From the NCBI GenBank assembly GCA_046728975.1, contig JBKPFU010000165.1, positions 1 through 9,287 of the forward strand: a stretch of 9,287 bases of DNA, read 5' to 3'. A model generated the notes under the pieces. That model saw only the letters and a program-made list of their open reading frames with translations. It made no database searches and was not told where the DNA came from. This DNA comes from JBKPFU01 sp046728975 (GTDB lineage Bacteria; Actinomycetota; Thermoleophilia; Gaiellales; Gaiellaceae). The stretch's first letter is position 1. Every line of letters begins with the position of its first letter. This document shows positions 5,089 through 9,287 of this stretch, in pieces. The position numbers were made by a program, and so were the translations under genes.

Positions 5089-7897
5089 GATGAACGTGGA
5101 GGCCCGCCTGCGCGCGTTCGGAGCCGTCGCCCGCGAGGGCTCGCTCACGCGGGCGGCTGAGCAGCTCTATGTCACTCAGCCTGCCGTCTCCAAGCATCTC
5201 GCCTCGCTCGAGACCGAGCTCGGGACGCAGCTCGTCGTCCGCGATCGCCGTGGCGCGCGGCTGACGCCGGCGGGCGAGGTGCTGGCCGACTACGTCCTTC
5301 GCGCGGAGGCTCTCCTGGCGAATGCGCGTCGGGCGCTCGCGACCGGTGCGGACGCACAGGTCGGCACGCTGTCGCTGGCGGCGTCGGGCGTCCCTGGCAC
5401 ATATCTGCTGCCCGAGCTGCTGGCGCGCTTCCATGAGGAGCATCCCGAAGTCGAGATCGATTTTCGGGTCGCGACCTCCAGCGAAGCGCTGGAGCTCGTC
5501 CGTTCCCACGAGGTGGAGCTTTCGGTGATCGGAGGTCTGACGTTGCCCGCCGAGCTCGAGGCCGAGGAGCTGGTCGAGGACGAGGTCGTCCTGGTGGGGC
5601 CGCCGTCCCTCGGCGGACGACGTCTGCGGGCAAAGGAGCTCGAGGGGCTGACGTGGATCTCGCGCGAGGAGGGCTCGGCGACGCGCGAGGCGGTCGAAGT
5701 CGCGCGCTGGGAAGCCGGCCTCCGCGCCGTCAGGACGCTCGAGCTGCCCTCGTGGGAAGCGGTCAAGCGCACGGTGGCGAGTGGCGCGGGCGTGGCCGCC
5801 GTCAGCCGCTTCGCCCTCGAGCACGAGGTCGAGGCCGGCGCGCTTGCGGTTCTGGACGTGCCACGCTGGCAGCTCTCGCGCACGATCTCGGCCGTCACGG
5901 CGAGAGGGGTCCCGCTCACGCCGCCCGCGGAACGGTTTCTCGCCACGTTGCGGGCGCAGTTCCGCTCCGCGGAGCCGCTGCCACCGAACTCGAATCTGCC
6001 GGCGTTGACGACGGCGCTGATCGGCCGCGACCGAGAAGTGACGGAGGTCTCCGAACTGCTTCGGCGGCAGCGGCTGGTGACGCTGACGGGGACGGGCGGG
6101 AGCGGCAAGACGAGACTGGCACTCGAGGTCGCGGCGCGGCTGGTGGACGAGTTCGAGGACGGCGTCTACCTCGTCGAGCTGGCGGCCGTGCGGGATCCCG
6201 CGCTGGTCATGCCGACGGTCGCGCAGACGCTCGGCGTCGATGAAGCCGAGCTCGAGGAACGCCTTGGCGGCAGGCGCATGCTGCTCGTCCTCGACAACTT
6301 CGAGCAGGTCGCAGAGGCCGCCGCCGCGCTCGCGGGACTCGAGGCGACCGTGCTGGCGACCAGCCGGGCGCCGCTGCGGGTGCGCGGGGAGCGCCGGTAC
6401 GCGGTGGATCCGCTCACGCCCGAGGCAGCAGTGGAGCTGTTCGCGGAGCGAGCGCAAGCCGTGCGACCGGGCTTCCGCGCCGACGAGGCGGTCGCCGAGC
6501 TCTGCGAGCGGCTCGATCGGCTGCCGCTGGCGCTCGAGCTTGCGGCCGCGCGCGTGAAGACGCTGCCGCCGATCGCGTTGCTCGAGCGCGTCGAGCGCCG
6601 CCTGGGAATGCTGGTCGGCGGACCGCGCGATGTGGCCGGCCGCCAGCGAACGCTTCGCGCGACGATCGACTGGAGCTTCGAGCTGCTGGAGGAGCCGGAG
6701 CGGACGCTGTTCCCGCGGCTCGCCGTCTTCGCCGGCGGCTGGACGCTCGAGGCGGCGGAGACGGTCTGCGGCGCCGACGCCCCTGCCCTAGCTGTGCTCG
6801 TCGACGAAAACCTGGCTCGCCACGCGGCGGAGCGGTTCGCGATGCTGGAGACCGTTCGCGAGTTCGCTGCCGAGCGTCTCGAGCTGCAACCGGACGCGGA
6901 GACGCTCCGGCGCCGCCACGCAGAGTACTTCCTGCGGTTCGCGGAAGCCGCGCGAGGACATGCCCGCAGCCCCGAGGCCATCGAATGGCTGGAGCGCACG
7001 GCAAGCGAGCTCGACAACGTCCGAGCCGCCTTGGGGTGGTCGCTTGCCAACGATCCGGCGCTCGGGTTGACGCTCGTGGAGGCGTTGGAGCCGCTGTGGG
7101 TGCGCGGAATTCGTCACCGCGAAGGCTTGCGCTGGTTCGAGCAGTTTCTCGCGCTCGAGCCGGACGTGCCCGGCTCGGTGCTCGCCGGGGGGTTTGCCAC
7201 CGCCGGGCGCCTAGCGTTCGAGCTCGGCGAGATAGAACGCGCGCGGCCGTGGAACGAGCGTGCGCTCGTCGTGGCGGACGAGGCCGGCGCGAGGCTTCCG
7301 CAGGCGTGGGCGCTGCACGGGCTGGGGCGGCTCGCGCAGGAGGACGGGGACGTCGCGCTTGCGCGTGACCGGTTCGAACGGAGCGCCGAGCTCTTCCTCG
7401 AGCTCGGGGAGCACGGCCCCGCCGGCGGGCGCTTCACCTACCTGGCCGAGCTTGCGCGAAGCGAGAGCGATCTCGCGTCGGCGCGCGCGTACTTCGAGCG
7501 GGCGAGGACCGAATACGGAACGGCCGGCGACCTTGCCGGAGTCGCCGCGGCGACGCACGGTCTGGGCGACGTCGCACTCGAGCTGGGAAAGCCTCGAGAG
7601 GCCCTGGCGCGGTACGTCGACGCGCTCGACTTGGTCGAGGGCGTCGACGATCCCTACGGTCTCGTCCACTTTCTGGGCGGCATCGCGGCGGCGACGGGCT
7701 CGGCGAAGCTCTGGGGAGCGGCGCTGGAAATCGAGGCGGGCTTGGATACCGGGCTCGGCGAGCCGAGCCGAGCGGAGTACCAGCGGTTGCTCGGCGCGCT
7801 CGACGAGGACGCGGTCGCGGCGGGGAAATCATTGTCGACCTCCGAGGCGGTCGCGCTTGGGCGCGATCTCGCCGCTAACCGCGCCAGCGGTTCGTGA
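5087..7897 (+). CDS. LysR-type regulator fused to an NB-ARC (STAND) ATPase and TPR repeats, 936 aa
   Basis: Cytoplasmic transcription regulator with an uncommon layout. Residues 5-63 are a LysR winged HTH (SLTRAAEQLYVTQPAVSKHL, 19-38). Residues 91-293 form a LysR effector-binding domain, with the typical GAGVAAVSRFALEHE at 233-247. A proline-rich linker (294-303) leads to an NB-ARC ATPase starting near 304: Walker A G335-TGGSG-K341-T342, Walker B LLVLDN (399-404, Asp403), TSR (425-427) and RLPLAL (478-483). A winged-helix part follows (QRTLRATIDWSFELL onward). The TPR tail runs from His611, with clear TPRs from about 740, 780 and 822. The C-terminal end resembles AfsR/LuxR-type STAND regulators. 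The nucleotide-binding domain is compact. Tandem start codons GTG (5087) and ATG (5090) have no Shine-Dalgarno. It is divergent from the propeller gene, its probable target; the ligand is unknown. The last 23 bp overlap nadE. Confidence 0.92.
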   Translation: MMNVEARLRAFGAVAREGSLTRAAEQLYVTQPAVSKHLASLETELGTQLVVRDRRGARLTPAGEVLADYVLRAEALLANARRALATGADAQVGTLSLAASGVPGTYLLPELLARFHEEHPEVEIDFRVATSSEALELVRSHEVELSVIGGLTLPAELEAEELVEDEVVLVGPPSLGGRRLRAKELEGLTWISREEGSATREAVEVARWEAGLRAVRTLELPSWEAVKRTVASGAGVAAVSRFALEHEVEAGALAVLDVPRWQLSRTISAVTARGVPLTPPAERFLATLRAQFRSAEPLPPNSNLPALTTALIGRDREVTEVSELLRRQRLVTLTGTGGSGKTRLALEVAARLVDEFEDGVYLVELAAVRDPALVMPTVAQTLGVDEAELEERLGGRRMLLVLDNFEQVAEAAAALAGLEATVLATSRAPLRVRGERRYAVDPLTPEAAVELFAERAQAVRPGFRADEAVAELCERLDRLPLALELAAARVKTLPPIALLERVERRLGMLVGGPRDVAGRQRTLRATIDWSFELLEEPERTLFPRLAVFAGGWTLEAAETVCGADAPALAVLVDENLARHAAERFAMLETVREFAAERLELQPDAETLRRRHAEYFLRFAEAARGHARSPEAIEWLERTASELDNVRAALGWSLANDPALGLTLVEALEPLWVRGIRHREGLRWFEQFLALEPDVPGSVLAGGFATAGRLAFELGEIERARPWNERALVVADEAGARLPQAWALHGLGRLAQEDGDVALARDRFERSAELFLELGEHGPAGGRFTYLAELARSESDLASARAYFERARTEYGTAGDLAGVAAATHGLGDVALELGKPREALARYVDALDLVEGVDDPYGLVHFLGGIAAATGSAKLWGAALEIEAGLDTGLGEPSRAEYQRLLGALDEDAVAAGKSLSTSEAVALGRDLAANRASGS

Positions 7898-9287
7898 TCG
7901 GAGTTCTTCTGTCGCGCCCGAACGCCCGCGGCCGGAGGCGGACGCCGGGCGGGGCCTGGCGGCGCTTGTACTCGGCGCGGTCGATCATTGCGACGGCGCG
8001 CTCGACCACCTCGGGGTCGAAGCCGTCGGTGGAGAGCTCCTCGAGCGAGCGATCCCGCTCGACGTAGGCCTCCAGCACGCGGTCGAGCGCGGGATACGGA
8101 GGGAGCGAGTCCTCGTCGCGCTGGTTCTCGCGCAGCTCGGCGCTCGGCGCCCGCTCGATCACCGAGGCGGGGATCAACTCCTTGCCGGCGCGCTCGTTGA
8201 GGTGGACCGCCAACCGGAACACGTCGGTCTTGAACACGTCCTTGAGCAGGGCGAACCCGCCGGCCATGTCCCCATAGAGCGTGGCATAGCCGACCGACAG
8301 CTCCGACTTGTTGCCCGTGGCGACCACGAGCCAGCCGAACTTGTTCGAGAGCGCCATCAGCAGCGTGCCGCGAATGCGCGCCTGGAGGTTCTCCTCGGTC
8401 AGGTCGGGCTCGCGGCCGGTGAAGGTCTCGGCGAGCACGTTGGTGAAGGCGTCCACAACGGGGTCGATCGGCAGCTCCCGAAAGTCGACTCCCAGGTTCT
8501 CCGCGAGCCGCTTCGCGTCGGCCCGGGTCTCCGGCGACGAGAAGCGTGAGGGCATCGACACGCAGTGGACGCGCTCGGAGCCGAGCGCCTCGGCGGCGAG
8601 CGCCGCCGTCAGCGCCGAATCGATTCCGCCGGAGAGGCCGACCACGACCTCGGCGAAACCGTTCTTGTCGACGTAATCGCGCAGTCCCAGCTCCAGCGCG
8701 AGTCGCATCTGCTCGAGCTCGTCGATGCGCGGCGCCAGCAAGGGCACGACCGGCGGCCGCTCGTCGGTGCGTCGTCCGCCGATGTGCACGAGCGGGGCTT
8801 CGCGCACGTCGCCGCGCTCGCGGGCGAGCGCGCGGCGGCGGACGTCGCGTAGCCGACGGCCGACGGCGTCCTCGGGCTCGATGTCCGCCACCAGCAGCGC
8901 CTCCTCGAAGCCGGGCGCTCGCGCGACGATGCCGCCCTGCTCGTCCAGGACGAGCGAGTGCCCGTCGAAGATGAGCTCATCCTGCGCGCCGACGGCGTTG
9001 CAGAAGGCGACGAAGCAGGTGTTGTCGCGCGCACGCGTCGCGAACATCTCTTCCCGCTCGCGGTCGCGCCCGACGTGGAACGGCGACGCCGATAGGTTCA
9101 CGAGCACCTGCGCCCCCGCGAGCGCAAGCTCGGTCGCCGGCGGCCCCGGCTGCCACATGTCCTCGCAGATCGTCGGGCCGATCAGCGTGCCGCCGTGCTC
9201 CAGCATGACGAGCTCGCGGCTCGGCGCGAAGTAGCGATCCTCGTCGAAGACGCCGTAGTTCGGCAGGAACCGCTTGCGGTAGACGGC
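7875..9287 (-). CDS. nadE: Glutamine-dependent NAD+ synthetase (partial; N-terminus beyond the window)
   Basis: Catalyses the last step of NAD+ synthesis: deamido-NAD+ plus ATP and glutamine-derived ammonia give NAD+. The frame is open to the right edge, so the true start lies outside; 470 codons are visible, and the ATG at 9206 is internal. The edge encodes VYRKRFLPNYGVFDEDRYF, a hallmark of the nitrilase-like glutaminase domain; its Lys (9273-9275) is probably the catalytic lysine. The nucleophile Cys is in ICEDMW (codon 9165-9167). The ATP-pyrophosphatase domain has the P-loop SGGIDS (8616-8633), followed by ATGNKSELSVGY and GDMAGGFALLKDVFKTDVFR. The C-terminus is complete. By domain layout it belongs to the shorter bacterial class (about 550-580 residues), not the longer mycobacterial one. 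It is convergent with the LysR-STAND gene and no functional link is evident. Confidence 0.95.
   Translation of the reverse strand, partial: AVYRKRFLPNYGVFDEDRYFAPSRELVMLEHGGTLIGPTICEDMWQPGPPATELALAGAQVLVNLSASPFHVGRDREREEMFATRARDNTCFVAFCNAVGAQDELIFDGHSLVLDEQGGIVARAPGFEEALLVADIEPEDAVGRRLRDVRRRALARERGDVREAPLVHIGGRRTDERPPVVPLLAPRIDELEQMRLALELGLRDYVDKNGFAEVVVGLSGGIDSALTAALAAEALGSERVHCVSMPSRFSSPETRADAKRLAENLGVDFRELPIDPVVDAFTNVLAETFTGREPDLTEENLQARIRGTLLMALSNKFGWLVVATGNKSELSVGYATLYGDMAGGFALLKDVFKTDVFRLAVHLNERAGKELIPASVIERAPSAELRENQRDEDSLPPYPALDRVLEAYVERDRSLEELSTDGFDPEVVERAVAMIDRAEYKRRQAPPGVRLRPRAFGRDRRTPITNRWRG

Noticed and set aside
5066..6457. Minus-strand open frame (463 codons) opposite the LysR-STAND gene
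   Set aside because: Shadow of the strongly coding plus strand; Arg/Gln-rich with no recognisable fold.
7260..8549. Plus-strand open frame (429 codons) spanning the regulator's end and nadE
   Set aside because: Runs out of frame through the TPR region and antisense to conserved nadE motifs, including the P-loop neighbourhood.
7875..9206. Treating ATG 9206 as the nadE start
   Set aside because: The frame continues to the window edge and encodes the conserved glutaminase segment with YRKRFLPNYG, so this ATG is internal and the gene is cut by the window.

Overview
The window is GC-rich and densely coded. It uses GTG as well as ATG starts, has short intergenic gaps, and carries an AfsR/LuxR-type NB-ARC/TPR regulator module. 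Together these suggest a high-GC Gram-positive (Actinomycetota), possibly a soil lineage such as Thermoleophilia. That placement is an inference from style and composition; there is no rRNA or marker gene to fix it. No tRNA, rRNA, CRISPR array, insertion sequence or att site was seen.

Layout: (1) 1-2609, plus strand: the last codons of an upstream gene, probably an ABC ATPase, overlap by 4 nt (GTGA) the start of an 854-residue FtsX/MacB-type ABC permease with two FtsX domains. (2) 2742-3299, plus: a mismatch-specific uracil/thymine DNA glycosylase of the Mug/TDG family. (3) 3296-3766, minus: an unrecognised 4-TM membrane protein. It converges on the glycosylase so closely that one CTAG palindrome supplies both stop codons. 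(4) 3872-4954, minus: a secreted seven-bladed YVTN-type beta-propeller protein, followed by a perfect 12-bp terminator hairpin. (5) 4955-5086: a 132-bp divergent regulatory region with a good minus-strand promoter and two dyads. (6) 5087-7897, plus: a 936-residue regulator joining a complete LysR regulator (HTH plus effector domain) to an NB-ARC STAND ATPase, winged helix and TPR tail. (7) 7875 to beyond the right edge, minus: glutamine-dependent NAD+ synthetase (nadE), overlapping the regulator's 3' end by 23 bp.

The most interesting part is 3.3-7.9 kb. The LysR-STAND regulator is divergent from the exported propeller gene, which is the classical arrangement of a LysR regulator and its target. 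An imperfect inverted repeat abuts the propeller's -35 box, and a T-N11-A dyad covers the regulator's own -10 and start codon. The propeller has histidines at the channel-facing position of four of its seven aligned blade starts, which suggests a metal or cofactor site. The ABC permease, the glycosylase and nadE look like ordinary neighbours with no obvious link to this module.
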